A stretch of DNA of 64,000 nt from Patagioenas fasciata (lineage: Eukaryota; Chordata; Aves; Columbiformes; Columbidae): the NCBI RefSeq assembly GCF_037038585.1, contig NC_092521.1, forward strand, positions 51,530,398 through 51,594,397. Direction: 5' to 3'. Of the stretch, positions 25,591 through 58,185 are shown piece by piece. Position numbers and translations under genes: made by a program. Position 1 is the stretch's first letter. Every line of letters starts with the position of its first letter. The notes below the pieces were generated by a model that was not told where the DNA came from, searched no databases, and saw only the letters and a list, made by a program, of their open reading frames with translations.

Positions 25591-28500
25591 AAACACAAAC
25601 AGACCAGGCCATGCTGAAATTGCATGTCACAACAAGATTAATCTCTCCCAGTTTTAGAGATCTACATTTAGGTTAGTCTGCTGTGTTCACTTTCTAGTCA
25701 GGGGAGTAAAAAACAGGTCTTCCAAAGTGCAACTCATCTAACTCTGAGGTCAAGGCCTACAGCAGGTCATTTAAATTGCATCTTAGCCTAGAGCTCTTCT
25801 TTGGCTACAAAGAAAATCTAGATCACTCACACGCTGTGCATACACAAATCTGGACTGAGAAGTCCCATAATTATTTTCTCAGTGCCCAGTATTTCACAGT
25901 GCCTGCAAATGTACTAAGCAACTTGAAGTGTGGGCAAATCCCCCACTCTTTGCCAGAATGGTTTTGTACCAGAGCAGAAGGAAACAGGAGGAATGAGAAA
26001 AGATTTCAAGGGTTATATTCCTGCATTTCCCTTTCTGCCTTTCTTTTTTTTACCTCATTTCTAATTCTCAGTTGCTCTGAACTCAGTTTTTATTTTTATT
26101 CTCCTCCCATTTGTCAGGTCTCCGTAACTAATGCTGTTGTTTTTTCACAGCACTTTAAAGCTTTGAGTACTGAGGCAAACACATGGGGCAGTGTACAAGT
26201 TATGTAAAAGGACAGCTGTAAAAACATGTGTGACGGCAATTAAGTGACAACTCATAGAAGCATGAAGTCATTAATTCTAATTGCAGTAAAGCTCGTCTTA
26301 GGAATTGTCCCTGATATCTGAAATGGAGAAAAAGTCAGCTTCAGGCAGCATTCCAGCTTTGCTGCTTCGACTTCCGTGCTACTGCAAGCAAGGGGACTGT
26401 GTATGTCCTATTATCTGCTATATTGAGGAAGCTTTCTCTTCAGACATCCTTCTCTGGGCTTGCTGTCGCGCAGGCACTGGAGCAGGTTCCACTTTCAATG
26501 CAGTAGAAGCAAGAGGCCACATTACCAGCCAGAGGCTTGTTCCCCACCAACGCAATTTCCAGTTTCTCCATTGATTATCAAGTCCTTATCCTGAATGCTT
26601 TCAATTATTTCTCAAAAAAGCAGCAAATTAGGGCAGTTAGCAGCATCTTCAAGAGCTGTTCAGCACCTCACAAACTATATATTGATAACTCAGTCATCTT
26701 AAGTTCATTAAACTCCAGAGTTGTTTCCAATAAGCCACCACTCTTAACTAGTTGATACACAGCTGAATATGACAAAGATAATGCTTAAGCAAACCAGATG
26801 AAAATGCACAAGGAACCCTGTTCCTTCCAGTTGCAGGCTGAAAGCTGATATAATACATGTCTGCATGCAATAAAACTTTTCTGTTTTAATGTTCCTAAGG
26901 AAGATTGAAACTAAATCCTTGCAAAACATCTGGTTCAAAACTTCAGCATTTTAATATTAAATGCTTCCTGAAATCTGTTTGTGTAACTGTACCATGCAGG
27001 TTTGCTTCATAGCTTTACAATAAATTATTTCTAACTAGTTTTGTTATCCTTGCACTGACTTTGATATCTCCTGCTGATAACATAACATCAGTACTACTGC
27101 AACTCCAAGTTCAATAGCCAGCTTATATCCTAAGCACAAATTCTGATGGCAACTGCATAATTTTTAGGTTTCACCTTTGTATTGTCTTACATTCAACTCT
27201 AAGGTTTTAATTCTCTGATCCTTAAAATTAATTGAATTCCTTTACATTATAGATTGGTCCTCCCAAATAGAGTGTTCAGTATCACAATAGGTCCCTTCTG
27301 CAACATCTCTGGATAAGGCATGGAGAAACTTTGCATGCCTCTGTGAACAACAGTTGTCATGTTGCTGCTGGGACTGGTATTTAGAACTTTGTGTCAAAGC
27401 CTTGGAGGGCTTGGGAAAAAAAATCAGCAGTGAAGTAGAAGATTTTTTTCAACACCTAATAATCATCCTGAGCATCCATGGATAAACAAGCAAAAAGAAA
27501 TGAGAAAAGTCTCACACATTTTAAAGCATATTAAGCCATGTGAAGATGGTCTTGCTGACCACAAAAGCTGTAGCTTAATAGTTCCAAATAATGCCACGTT
27601 AAATCTTAGTGTGGTGCTCTAAGTTACACAGGCTGATTTCATGCCTTCAGCTGGTTTCATGATTGTGCTCAGCACAGTGTAGAGTCCTGACCTGGTACTG
27701 CCTGACCCTCCTCCAAACAGGGCAACTGAATTTTGGGATCTTCTCATGCTAACAGATTTGTGCTACTTTTGGGGCCTGAGCTGGTGTTTTGGCAAGATGT
27801 GTGGCTTAGACTAACTTTAGCTATCTAACTTAGGGTAGCCTCAACTCCTTAGTCTGAGGCCTTCCAGCATGAATGAGAGCATCTCGGGAGCTTTCCTCTT
27901 TCTCTGGGCTAAAGAAGGAGCCTTGGATCCTAGGAAACCACACAGGGGCTCCTGAAGTACTAGAAAGGATTAAACACTAAACAAAACAGACTTCACACAA
28001 CAAAGGTTCAATTCCATAGCCTTAAAACCCATACTAACTGTTAGCAAAGCTTTGTGCATGCTTTAGATTAGCCATGTAATTACACCATAAACCCCCACTA
28101 GGATTTAATTTCAATTGAAAACAGTGAAACTAATGGTGTGCTTACAAATAAAGTTAATTAAGATTTTGTAGAACTGGGGATTATTTCATGAAGGTACTGA
28201 GAGATTTAATGTCAATATGTAGCACTTTGCATGACTCATACTGTCCACAAATATGTACAAGTATTTTCAGCCCGATCATTTCATGACTGGTCTAGCTCAG
28301 AAAGAAATGTGAAGATGCATAGTAGGAAACAACTCTTCCAAACAGCAAATAATTGTGTAAATATATAACTGGAACAAAATCCTACAGCTGATGTATAATA
28401 CAGGAAATTCCATTCCAGCATATTTCTTGGTGCTTAATCCTGCCAGGTGGAATGGATCAACAAAAAAGGAGAAGCCATAGTACATTGTGAAAAAATGTCA

Positions 28501-31500
28501 TACATTTGTGGAGGCCATTCAACAGGACAGAAGGAAACTCCACAAAGCAGCTACAAGTCTCATTGCTTGAGTTCAGCCAGGTTCAAGTTTAGTGTCTATC
28601 AGTATCTTTACAATTATTTACATTTTGATTCATCAGTATCACGCAAAAATCCTATTTTTACTGAAATCCCTTTTCAAGCTACCTTTTTTTTTTTTTTTTT
28701 CCCAATATATACATATGATTTTCAATTAAAATATAGCAGCACTAGAATAACAGTTGGGGAGGATAAAAAGACACTTTCTATAACTTGCTCACAAGAGCTT
28801 CTTCAGACTGTATCCAGTATGATTCAATATTAGAAGGGTACCTCATCACTTGCAACAGCAACAGTGAGCTGTGAATCATCTGCTTGTGTTAGACTGAAAA
28901 AATGAACATGTCAGTACAATGTCATGACACGGTATACTATGACAGATTGAAGCACTCAAAATCAGAGGAAAATAACATATTAAAAGGGAACTGTTGAACA
29001 TGGCAGCTGAGATAAAAATTGAAGCTCTCTACAATAGGTCACTGCAAATCAGATTTGGAATGTTAAAAGAGAGTGAATATTTGATATGAAACTTGATGGC
29101 ATAATTGGTGAGATTTTTGTTTAAATAAATTAAAAATGGAAATGAGAGAGGCAAAGATCTCTAGAATGAGCAGGACTGATAACTGCCTTCCAAGAACAGT
29201 GTTGGGCTCCTAAGTGCACTTCAAAGTTTAAATTTAAGCCCAAGATTAACTTAAACAGGCATACTAGTTCTAAACAATTTTGTCCTCAGGTTCCCTAGAC
29301 CTCCTCTTTCAGCCATTAGATATATATGAAATAACACCAGAGAAAAAGAACTAGGATACAGTGGTTTTGTAAAAATAAATAGATAAAATAATGCCTATTC
29401 CCGTGTGATTACATAGTGGTTATAACAAAATGTGAGGAATAACATCTAAGACAATGCAACACTTTGCAACTGAATTGAGCAAAGGAGCCTGACACGCAGT
29501 AGGACTCCATGTCTCAGCATTAGCTTCAGTACAGACTTCCCTCAGGAACTGATTCTGCAAGATGCAAGAGTGTTTGACCAGGGACCCACACAGATCCTCA
29601 GATGATGGACAATTCTGAATATAAGTGGTGGGATCTGTGCCAGAGGCAAAGATAAATGCCAAAAATGAGGGGGCAAACCCTCGCAGCAAAAGACTAAAGT
29701 CTTTGCTAGGATTAGTTATGTGTGTAGGCTGCTAACACACATTTCACAAGTGTCTATAATAGATTGTCTTCCTCTGTGTAAATGTATTTTCCATTTACTT
29801 TCTCCTGAGCCAAACATGAGGCCCAGAGAGACAGCCCCTTCTACTTCAGCCCAAGCCCCAGGGTTGCGTAGCAGACAGTCTGGTCAGGGCATTGCGAAGT
29901 CTGCAAGGATGCTTGCTTGGTATCAACACAAAAGAGAACTCAAAAGGTTTTGTGCAGCGATGAGTCTTGGTCAAGGAGTTAGCAGCATTTCAGTGAGCCA
30001 GCAATTCATATATATGTTAGAGAAGCTCTGAGGCAGTCTATTCCCTAACGTATATGCAAACAAAATACATATTCCCCTCCCATCCATCCCTTCTGGAAAA
30101 TAAGAGTGGAGCAATCTTAATTTTTAACCCAAATTAAGGACTTGCAGTCCCTGTTAGAGCTAATAGGTTCTCCACTTTTCCTGATGATACGTTTAAAAAT
30201 AAAACCCTCAAATCTCTCACCTAAGCAGCATTAATCATGCTAGATCTTAACCATCAATCTTCAGTTGGCTTTTATTAACTATAATGTAAACAAAAAAGAA
30301 TTAGATGTTTTAAAACTGCTGTTACAGACCATGAGCTACAGATACCTACTTTCGCCATCTCCTCTTTGACCTCGGGGAGTATTATTGCTGAATATCACAA
30401 GGTAGGATATGACTTGCTAACAATATTTGTCCATATTTTATATCAAGCATCTGTTAGTATTCAAATATCTCATTTGAAAGTATCCAAAAGTTCTTGCTGG
30501 TCAGATCCCAGACATATTTCACACACATGGATTAACTGAAGAAAATCATTAAGAAGGCAAACCTCCAAAACATGAGCAAGTATAATGATGTAAAAAATGC
30601 CAAAATTTGCTTATCATCTTATTTCAGACTTTACTCATATGCCAGCCTGCATCTGGATTTCTGATGTTTTTTTTTCAATTTCTATATCTTCAGAAGGTAT
30701 GCAGAGAAGTCCACTGCATAATCCAGTGTTTTTTATAGCAAAGATTAAATGTTGGAAGCTATTTTTAGCAAACTAATTGTAACAATTTCAGTAAGAACAT
30801 AAGCCGCAGATGTCTCCTAAGGTAAAATGCAGGATGATAGTGGAGCTTGTAAAACGAAAGGCTACTGACTACAGAAAAATAGCAGATCCAAATTATATGA
30901 AATTACGCAATTTTGCCCAACGCTCCCTCTAGTGGCTTCACCCACAGAAATGAGCGTCAAGTCCCCTACACACAAAATCCTCCAGCCTAATGACAAAACG
31001 TCCCCTTAATAGGATTAAGTACCTTCTCATCAGATAAGTAGAACATGGCAAAATCCCTGACACTCTGGCAATTAGATCAGAACACAGCCCGACCCATTCC
31101 TGACGCAGGGAGCAATTTTGCAGAGGAGGTGTTTCAGTATCAATGGTAAATATGTTGGGTTTTTTTTTACTTTTCTTTGGTAATGAGTTTCTATTTCATT
31201 GCAAAGTTAATTGGTCTTTCACTAAAAATGTAAAGGTACAATATGTAAGTACCTATAGAAGTAAATACAGCCTATAAATAAATCCAGGCTCTTAATTTAC
31301 ATACGCAGCTGATAACTGCGTCTCCAACAAGGCTATGCTGGCTAAGAAGAAGGCACTTAAATACTGTGTTCACTTAATCAGATGAGAACTATAAAGTGCA
31401 GTTGCATGGTTTCTGAAAAATCAGCTTTTCTCTTCTGAGTGCTCTTGGGAGGGAAATAAAGCAAATGGCATTTTTTTCCCTCTTATTTTGTAGGAATTTC

Positions 31501-31820
31501 TTTCAAATGCTGATGTGTTTGTTTACAAGACTGATCTAATTGCCAATTTATTGGAACACCTATTATTGTGTCTGCTGTATTAAGTACTGCCCCGAATTAC
31601 AACGAAAGGAATTGCATGTTTGGAGACAAGAAAGGGAAGAACATTCTAGAAATCTTCCTTTTAAAATTTGGCAATAATGTTTATCATGGATGCATTTATA
31701 ATATGAACTAAAAACATAGTAGGAGATCAGTAGCTAGTGTGTTTCACAAGGTAGAAAAGACAGACAAAGCTGTATAAGCTTCCAGTTTTATGTATATATA
31801 TGTGTTTATATATATGTGTG

Positions 31821-31861
<41 letters not shown>

Positions 31862-32119
31862 CCTGATTCTGTTACACCACTGTGCAAACTCAGTGGAATT
31901 AATTTAGTTAGTCTGAACAGATAATTGCAAATGAGGTCAGGCTTCTTACTCATGTGTTTTCATTAGCAGTAGCATTTAAGTGCATACTAAAGATCTCAGG
32001 AACCGCAGTTAAAATTAAAACTAATAGGACTTGTATAATACTTAGTAAACATTACACCTAGGCATCTGGACACCATGAAGATGCTTACATTAAACTGCAC
32101 CGTCCTGCTTCTTTAACAG
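25591..32119. other. intergenic / CLUL1 upstream region, no exon recognised
   Basis: AT-rich. It should contain the CLUL1 promoter and any non-coding first exon, because the first coding exon below begins at a splice acceptor (32118-32119). I cannot place that exon from sequence alone. A 17-T tract lies at 28684-28700. Confidence 0.45.
31791..31860 (+). repeat. TA/TG-rich microsatellite upstream of CLUL1
   Basis: Alternating TA and TG dinucleotides (tatatatgtgtt, then a long uninterrupted TA run, then cacaca) span about 70 bp. It ends about 260 bp before the first CLUL1 coding exon and is likely length-variable. Confidence 0.92.
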
Positions 32120-32126
32120 AAAGAAC

Positions 32127-43684
<11,558 letters not shown>

Positions 43685-43749
43685 GAAGTAAGTTCATTCT
43701 TTCTCCCTTCATAGACAATGCAATTTTTTATAAGAGGCGTTTACATTGC

Positions 43750-43755
43750 AATAAA
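43750..43755 (+). terminator. CLUL1: candidate CLUL1 polyadenylation signal (proximal)
   Basis: AATAAA lies 66 bp after the stop codon. A second AATAAA at 44122-44127 would give a 3' UTR of about 450 bp. The sequence alone does not say which is used. Confidence 0.55.
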
Positions 43756-44121
43756 CTTTAGTTGGAAGAAGATTCTGTCATGGTATATTCTAGACTGTCT
43801 CTTCAGAAATGACACATTGAGAGACAAACACAAGCATTATGGAAAACAAAAACAATGGCTCAATGTTCTACCCTGCAAAACACAGATATGATGATATTAA
43901 AAGACCTATTTAACTGTGAAACCCTCAATCTTTAAGTAACATCTGGGATGAGGTAATGTGATGATAAATGTTCCTTCAGAGAAGATTTGCCTCACAACCA
44001 CAGTGGCATCAAAAACCACGTCTTTGTGCTCATTAATCAAGAATGAACCAGAATTACCACTATATAATATTTTGTTTATTTTAGGTGGTGTTTAAGAGGA
44101 TACTCCTTATATACTTTTTAC

Positions 44122-44127
44122 AATAAA
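44122..44127 (+). terminator. CLUL1: candidate CLUL1 polyadenylation signal (distal)
   Basis: AATAAA in caataaagcag, an alternative to the proximal signal. Confidence 0.5.
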
Positions 44128-44646
44128 GCAGAATCAGCAGCAGGACTTGAAAGAGCTGTCATACCATAACATTTTCGCATTAGCGGCTCTCTGCTCACAT
44201 AAAGTGCCAACAGAGCCTGCAGTTTGACGTGCACAAAAAGATCCTTCTCATGGACTTGTAACCATTATGTAGAAGAGCTCACAGAGGCCTCTCCTTAGGC
44301 TTAAGAAATTTCCAGATGGGAAGAGAAGAACCAGGCCGAGAGGCAGGGGAAAACAATGCTTCATATTCTCTAACCCCATGAGGTTGGTTTCACGTGGCTT
44401 CCAACTCCCATAGTTGGCTCCCTCAGGGGCCAGAGCCACAAGAGGTGTGAAACCTACAGGCAAATCACTGTAGTGTCCTCCCAGTCTTTGAGGGTGCAGT
44501 AGATTTGGACACGGCTCCTCTTTAGGTCATGGTTGTCCGATATGTCCGTAAAGTATGACCTGAATGCATGCAGAAGTCTCAGAAGGCACGTAAAAAGAAT
44601 TCAACATTAACAAAGAAGATGAAGAAAATGTCAGCATTTTATATTT

Positions 44647-44812
44647 GAATCACAGAATCATAGGATCATTTCAGATCATTGAGTCCAACCATAACGTATC
44701 TCTAGCACTAAACCATGTCCCTAAGAACCTTATGTAAACAACTTTTAAACACCTCCAGGGATGGTGACTCAGCCACTCCCCTGGGCAGCCTGTTCCAGTG
44801 CCTGATTCTGGT
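44647..44812 (-). mobile_element. CR1 LINE 3' fragment
   Basis: Starts gaatcacagaatcatagg (complement of the CR1 tail), then cattgagtccaaccataacg, aaccatgtccctaagaacc and cacctccagggatggtgact. It is only about 165 bp of 3' UTR. The same words occur, inverted, in the TYMS intron 1 copy, which places both in one subfamily. Confidence 0.92.
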
Positions 44813-45489
44813 TTTTCTTTGGAGGTCAGGCTCAATTTTTAAACACATGAAAGACATTACTTTTATCAGAGAGGCTGAGGTGGACTGTAGAATTTACTCA
44901 GAATATATTAATATAAGCCTCAACAGGAACTTTGCTTAGGTAATATGGGTGAAATTATGTGTATATTATATTTAAAATACAAACATTTTTAATATTTATA
45001 AACATATAAAATAATCACCACCGTTTCTCTACAGTTTTTCTTCAAAATTCTCTGTAATTTATATGCAGTTATTGACACAAACTATAGTCTTTCAGATCAT
45101 ACAAGACAAATCCTCAAAGCCAAATGATAACAATATTAATTTCCTTAGTCTGATTACAATTTTTAGCCTGAATCTTAGTCTCATTTTCCTGTGCAATGTA
45201 CCTTGTGTAGCCATTTCATACCTGAGGAATGTGGCATTAATTTCCAAATCACAATCCCATTTTATGTTGTTTGCACAACAGATTGAGGGTATATGACGGT
45301 GTGACAAAAGCAAAGAGCTAAAACTCTACAAGAAAAGGGAAATATCTGTAAGAATGGTAAAAGAGAAAAATAAATCTGTTTCTGTCTTTTTAATGTCATG
45401 TATGTTTCCTTGGCAGGGCATCAATACATTCTCCATATACTTATTTTTCTAACATCTTTTTTCTCAGTCCAAACCCAAAATGTTTAATC

Positions 45490-45514
45490 TTTTTTTTTTT
45501 TTTTTTTTTTTTTT
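45490..45514 (+). repeat. T25 homopolymer
   Basis: Uninterrupted run of 25 T in the CLUL1-TYMS interval. No flanking SINE or LINE tail is recognised. Confidence 0.9.
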
Positions 45515-46734
45515 AAATCCTAGGAAAGAAGATGTGTGAAAACTTTCTTCCTGAAATCCAGTATATACTCCTTAGGTGAAATACCCTTAAACTCAACGTA
45601 CAGCTAACAAATTACTATGGTTAAAATAGTTACATATGGTAAATACTTGCTTAGTAAACAGTTGCTTAGTAAATACTGTGACATATGACCTAGCAACCAA
45701 ACACTGTAGAAATCTTTTAACTCAAAACCAAATTCAAATCCATTTTAATATTCATTTATTTAAATAAAATGTTATTTATGTTGTAAATTAGGTAATCTCC
45801 AGCAACCAGCTATGGCCCTCGTTATGCAAAGATTTAAGGAAATAATCAGCTGTAAGTATACAAATAATTCCCATTTGCATACTTAAATTCAAGTACATTC
45901 TTAAGCCTTTTCAAGATTGGTCCCTACAGATGTTGCACATTCAGCTAAGTCTGAATCAAGCAGATTTCCATATGTATGTAGCATATTATTTTCCAATGAA
46001 AATGTTCCATTTCTTCTTCCAGTTGTTTTTGATGTTTATCATGCACATTAAATGTCTTTTCTGAATATGCAGTAATGAGTAAGTCTTCTGCCTTTGGCAT
46101 TTCTTATTTGTAGTTTGCCTCTGGAGCCATAATTAACAGGGAATCCTTTATCAGAAAAGATGTTTGTTTTTTCCTAAATTATACACATCAGCTTTCAGTG
46201 GTATTTGCAAATTATAATAATGGTTAAGAACTGACGTACCTCTCAGTTAGAAGCAGAGCTCTAGGTGATTCAGTTTCATTTGCTGTCTCTGGCATTTCTA
46301 AGCATTTTTTTTTGCACACAGCAATATTCACCATTTCCAACTCTATCTGCTAAATAAATTGTATTCATTTCAAAGTGTACAAAAATATCTATATGAGAGT
46401 ATAGAAAAATAACTATACCCTATTTATACCATACCTTTACTTCTATACACACAAACTAAGTATACAAAACTGCACAGGTAAAAGGTCATTTCATTGTTTT
46501 AATTAGTGGGAAAGATAAATATTCCTGCCTTCTGTAAGGAGAGGCAGCATTTTGTAGTCAGAAACTTGGACTTTATCTGAGAGATAAGTGACTCTTACAA
46601 AACGCTTGACTTCTAAGATACATTAACAAATAAATATTCAGAGAAAAGTCAGTTTATGTTGGCCAATGTAGAGAGTGCATCTAGAAAATTTCCAGTGGAC
46701 ATCACATTGGGAGCACACTTGCAACCCAGAAGGC

Positions 46735-47341
46735 AAACTGTATCTTGGGCAGCATGAAAAGCATCGTGGCCAGCAGGTCGAGGGAGGTGATTCTGCCCCT
46801 CTGCTCTGCTCTGATGAGACCCCACCTGGAGTCCTGTGTCCAGCTCTGGAGCCCTCAGTACAGGAAAGACATGGACCTGTTGGAGAGGGGCCAGAGGAGG
46901 TCATGAAAATTATCAGAGGGCTGGAACACTACTCCTGTGAGAACAGGCTGAGAGAGTTGGGGTTGTTCAGCCTGGAGAAGGCTCCGGGGAGATCTTATTT
47001 CAGCTTTTCAGTACTTAAAAAGGGCCTGTAAGAAAGATGAGGACAGACTTTTTAGCAGAGCCTGTTGTGACAGAAGGAAGGGGTAATGGTTTTATACTCA
47101 AAGAGGGGAGATTAAGGCTAGACATGAGAGAGAAAGTTTTTACAATGAGGGTGCTGAAACACTGGCCCAGGTTGCCCAGAGAGGTGGTAGATGCCCCATC
47201 CCTGGAGACATTCAAGGCCGGGCTGAACAGGGCTCTGAGCAACCTGATCTAGTTGAAGATGTCCCTGCTCATTGCAGGGGGTTTGGACTAGATGACCTTT
47301 GAAGGTCCCTTCCAACTCAAACTACCCTATGATTCTGTGAA
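46735..47341 (+). mobile_element. CR1 LINE, 5'-truncated
   Basis: ORF2 end on + strand (agcaggtcgagggaggtgat, gagaccccacctggagtcct, a [11 protein letters not shown] coding word), then the 3' UTR ending ggtttggactagatgacctt ... cctatgattctgtgaa. It shares its 3' UTR wording with the 9.2-kb copy. The reading frames are broken. Confidence 0.93.
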
Positions 47342-47529
47342 ACTCAGAAGAAGCAATTACCAAGTATTACTCTTAACAAAAATGCAAATGTGTAAATAAA
47401 ATACACAGCAGGAAGCACATGACAAGGTACAGCATAAAAGGATCTTGTCTTTCAAAGGACAGGTCAGTGCAATCTGTTCTGAAAAAAGTAGTGCTTTCCA
47501 GTTTAACCAACAGGGTAGATGGAAACAGG

Positions 47530-48041
47530 ACTCGTGCCACCCTGTCTGTGGAGTCTGTGGGCTCCTCAGTTCAGGGACAGGGAGCTGCTGGAAAGAGTCC
47601 AGCGCAGGGCAACAAAGATGATTAAGGGAGTGGAGCATCTCCCTTATGAGGAAAGGCTGAGGGAGCTGGGTCTCTTTAGCTTGGAGGAGACTGAGCAGTG
47701 ACCTCATTAATGCTTATAAATAGGTAAAGGGTGAGTGTCATGAGGATGGAGCCAGGCTCTTCTTGGTGACAACCAATGGTAAGACAAGGGGCAATGGATA
47801 CAAACCGGAACACAGGAGGCTCCACTTAAATATGAGAAGAAATTTCTTCTCAGTGAGGGTGACAGAGCACTGGAACAGGCTGCCCAGGGGGGTTATGGAG
47901 TCCCCTTCTCTGGAGACATTCAAAACCCGCCTGGACGCCTTCCTGTGTAACCTCATCCAGGTGTTCCTGCTCCAGCAGGGGGACTGGACCAGATGATCTT
48001 TCGAGGTCCCTTCCAATCCCTGATATTCTGTGATTCTGTGT
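47530..48041 (+). mobile_element. CR1 LINE, 5'-truncated, directly upstream of TYMS CpG island
   Basis: ORF2 end (coding words [34 protein letters not shown]), a cactggaacaggctgcccag block and the tail ggaccagatgatctttcg ... attctgtgattctgtg. It follows the previous CR1 in the same orientation but is of a different subfamily, so there were two independent insertions. It ends about 510 bp before the TYMS start codon. Confidence 0.93.
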
Positions 48042-48432
48042 TCTCAGCATCAGCCGAGCACGTTTGCATGGACAGCAAAGAAACAGGCACAGGCCACTTG
48101 CCTCACCGCACCCGTGGGACCTTCTTCTCCCTGCTGGCCTCTTCGGGTGGCCTCAGCACCTCGGCGTCGCGACAGTCACACGATAGTTACAGACTTGTCC
48201 CTGTCGTATGGCTCTAACAGCCCCCGCACAGCTCCCCGAGGCTGAGCCGGGCCCGGCGTGGGGGGCAATTGCCCCCCCCGCGGAGCAGCCAGGTGCCAGC
48301 GGCGCTGCGGCGCCCTGGGTAAGGGAGGGGCCTGGCCGGGCCGGGCAGGGTGGGAGGGAAGGGGAAAGGCAAGGGGAACGGGAAGGGCAAGAGAAGGGGT
48401 GGTGCTCCGTTCTGCCCGCCTCTCGGCGCCGC

Positions 48433-48460
48433 TTGGCGGGAAGGCCCGGAGTTTGGCGGG
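48433..48460 (+). promoter_or_regulatory. TYMS: pair of E2F-type sites upstream of TYMS
   Basis: Two GGCGGG cores in E2F-like context: ttggcgggaa at 48433-48442 and tttggcggg at 48452-48460, about 100-120 bp before the ATG. TYMS is a known G1/S gene driven by E2F in mammals, so these fit cell-cycle control. Function is inferred. Confidence 0.65.
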
Positions 48461-48555
48461 CTCGGAGAAAAGGCGGTCGGTGGGAGCGGGAACAGCAGTG
48501 TAGCCGCAGCCCACACCGACCCGCACGGAGCCTCCCCGGGCGCCTCTCGCCCACC

Positions 48556-57025
<8,470 letters not shown>

Positions 57026-57424
57026 TGCTATAAACCATCCTTTGTTAATGTGGAAATGTACCTAAGCTACTTAGCTTTCTCTGTACTTAAAGTTACAAAT
57101 TTTTTATATATTTTGAAAGATATACACTCTGTTATTGAAAAAGAAATGGATACTGCATTCTATACTGAACTGTAGTCACACAGAACAGATGATTATTTAT
57201 TCCTGCTGTATTATGCAGATGCTAACACAGTTTTAAGTTGTTAGTGAGGTAGTTTTTTACATGTTTCAGCTACCAGTGGCCGCTTCTGTTACCATTCAGT
57301 TACTATGTGGGAGTTGTACTTGCTTACATGCTCTATTTAGTACTGAAAATAAGAACTTTTATGTATGACAGGATTCCTTCAAGGTTGTAGAAGTCTTTAA
57401 ATATGTTCTAAAGAGTATATGTTT

Positions 57425-57430
57425 AATAAA
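57425..57430 (+). terminator. TYMS: TYMS polyadenylation signal
   Basis: AATAAA about 400 bp after the stop codon in gtttaataaagctttttt. It is the first such signal I find in the 3' flank. Confidence 0.75.
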
Positions 57431-57853
57431 GCTTTTTTAAAAAAATATTTTGCAAGGTATGATGTGTATCTAATTTTAGTATGTTTATTTAAAGGTAGTA
57501 GTAAATCAGAGTTGGAAAGCAAAGGTGAATTCTGTTTTAGTTTAGGATCTTGGAGGCTGAGATCTAGCAAGGAAAAACAAATTGAAACTTCCCATGGTCT
57601 TCATAGATGAACCAGCAAGAAAACAAAAGATCTTGGTGGAGCCTTGTCTGTAATGGAGTTGCTGCACATCTCTCTATTGGCATGTTTAAAATTCCCTACA
57701 CGAATCATAGAATTGATAGGTATGAGACTTCTATCATTTCAAGCAAAAAATATGAATATTCAAAGAATTTGAATATATACACTTAAACAGGAGCTACTCA
57801 AGGAATTCGCAGGATATGAAGCCTATTGAGTGCTGCAAAGATGACTAGTATGC

Positions 57854-58185
57854 TGTTGCTTTATCCATGCGAGCCATGGAACCTGACACACCAATATGAT
57901 GTTCACAGAATTCACTTTATTGTCGGACCGGGCTAGCTTTATAGCAAAGCTGCCCTGTCCACGCGCCTTACAACAATGTGATTGGTTGTAACTCGTGTCA
58001 TACAATAACATGATAGGCTGCATGTACTGTCCACGCGCTCTGCACGCATGTGTCCGGCGATTGCTCACTCATTATTACCTTCTAATGGTGCTCCTTTAGT
58101 CTCTTTTGTCTCTGGCTTCACCTCTCAGCCAGGCTGGCGACAACCCCATCCCCCTGGGGCGGGGGGGGGGGGCTCTGCCACTACA
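57854..58185 (-). mobile_element. solo LTR of an avian ERVK family
   Basis: A 332-bp LTR read on the - strand, tgtagtggcagagcc ... ggataaagcaaca, with TG...CA ends. Near-identical 6-bp target repeats flank it (gtatgc at 57848-57853, gtatgt at 58186-58191), and 6 bp is the size used by avian ERVK and alpharetrovirus-like elements. On the - strand it shows a TATA-like ctataaagc around 57936-57945 and an AATAAAG polyadenylation signal at about 57915-57921. In U3, tgtccacgcgc occurs twice (57956-57966 and 58028-58038), an enhancer-like repeat. No internal region is present. It lies between TYMS and the ENOSF1 remnant. Confidence 0.9.

Larger units (their letters stand above)
43756..46734. other. 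CLUL1-TYMS intergenic stretch, no gene
   Basis: AT-rich and without exons. It includes a CR1 fragment (44.65-44.81 kb) and a 25-T tract (45490-45514). No separate reading frame is credible. Confidence 0.6.

Noticed and set aside
31744-31953. - strand frame with a Tyr-Ile repeat
   Set aside because: It is the translation of the TA microsatellite.
1-32000. Possible COLEC12 exons, expected upstream of CLUL1 from vertebrate gene order
   Set aside because: I could not recognise any COLEC12 coding segment on the - strand; the gene probably lies outside the window.
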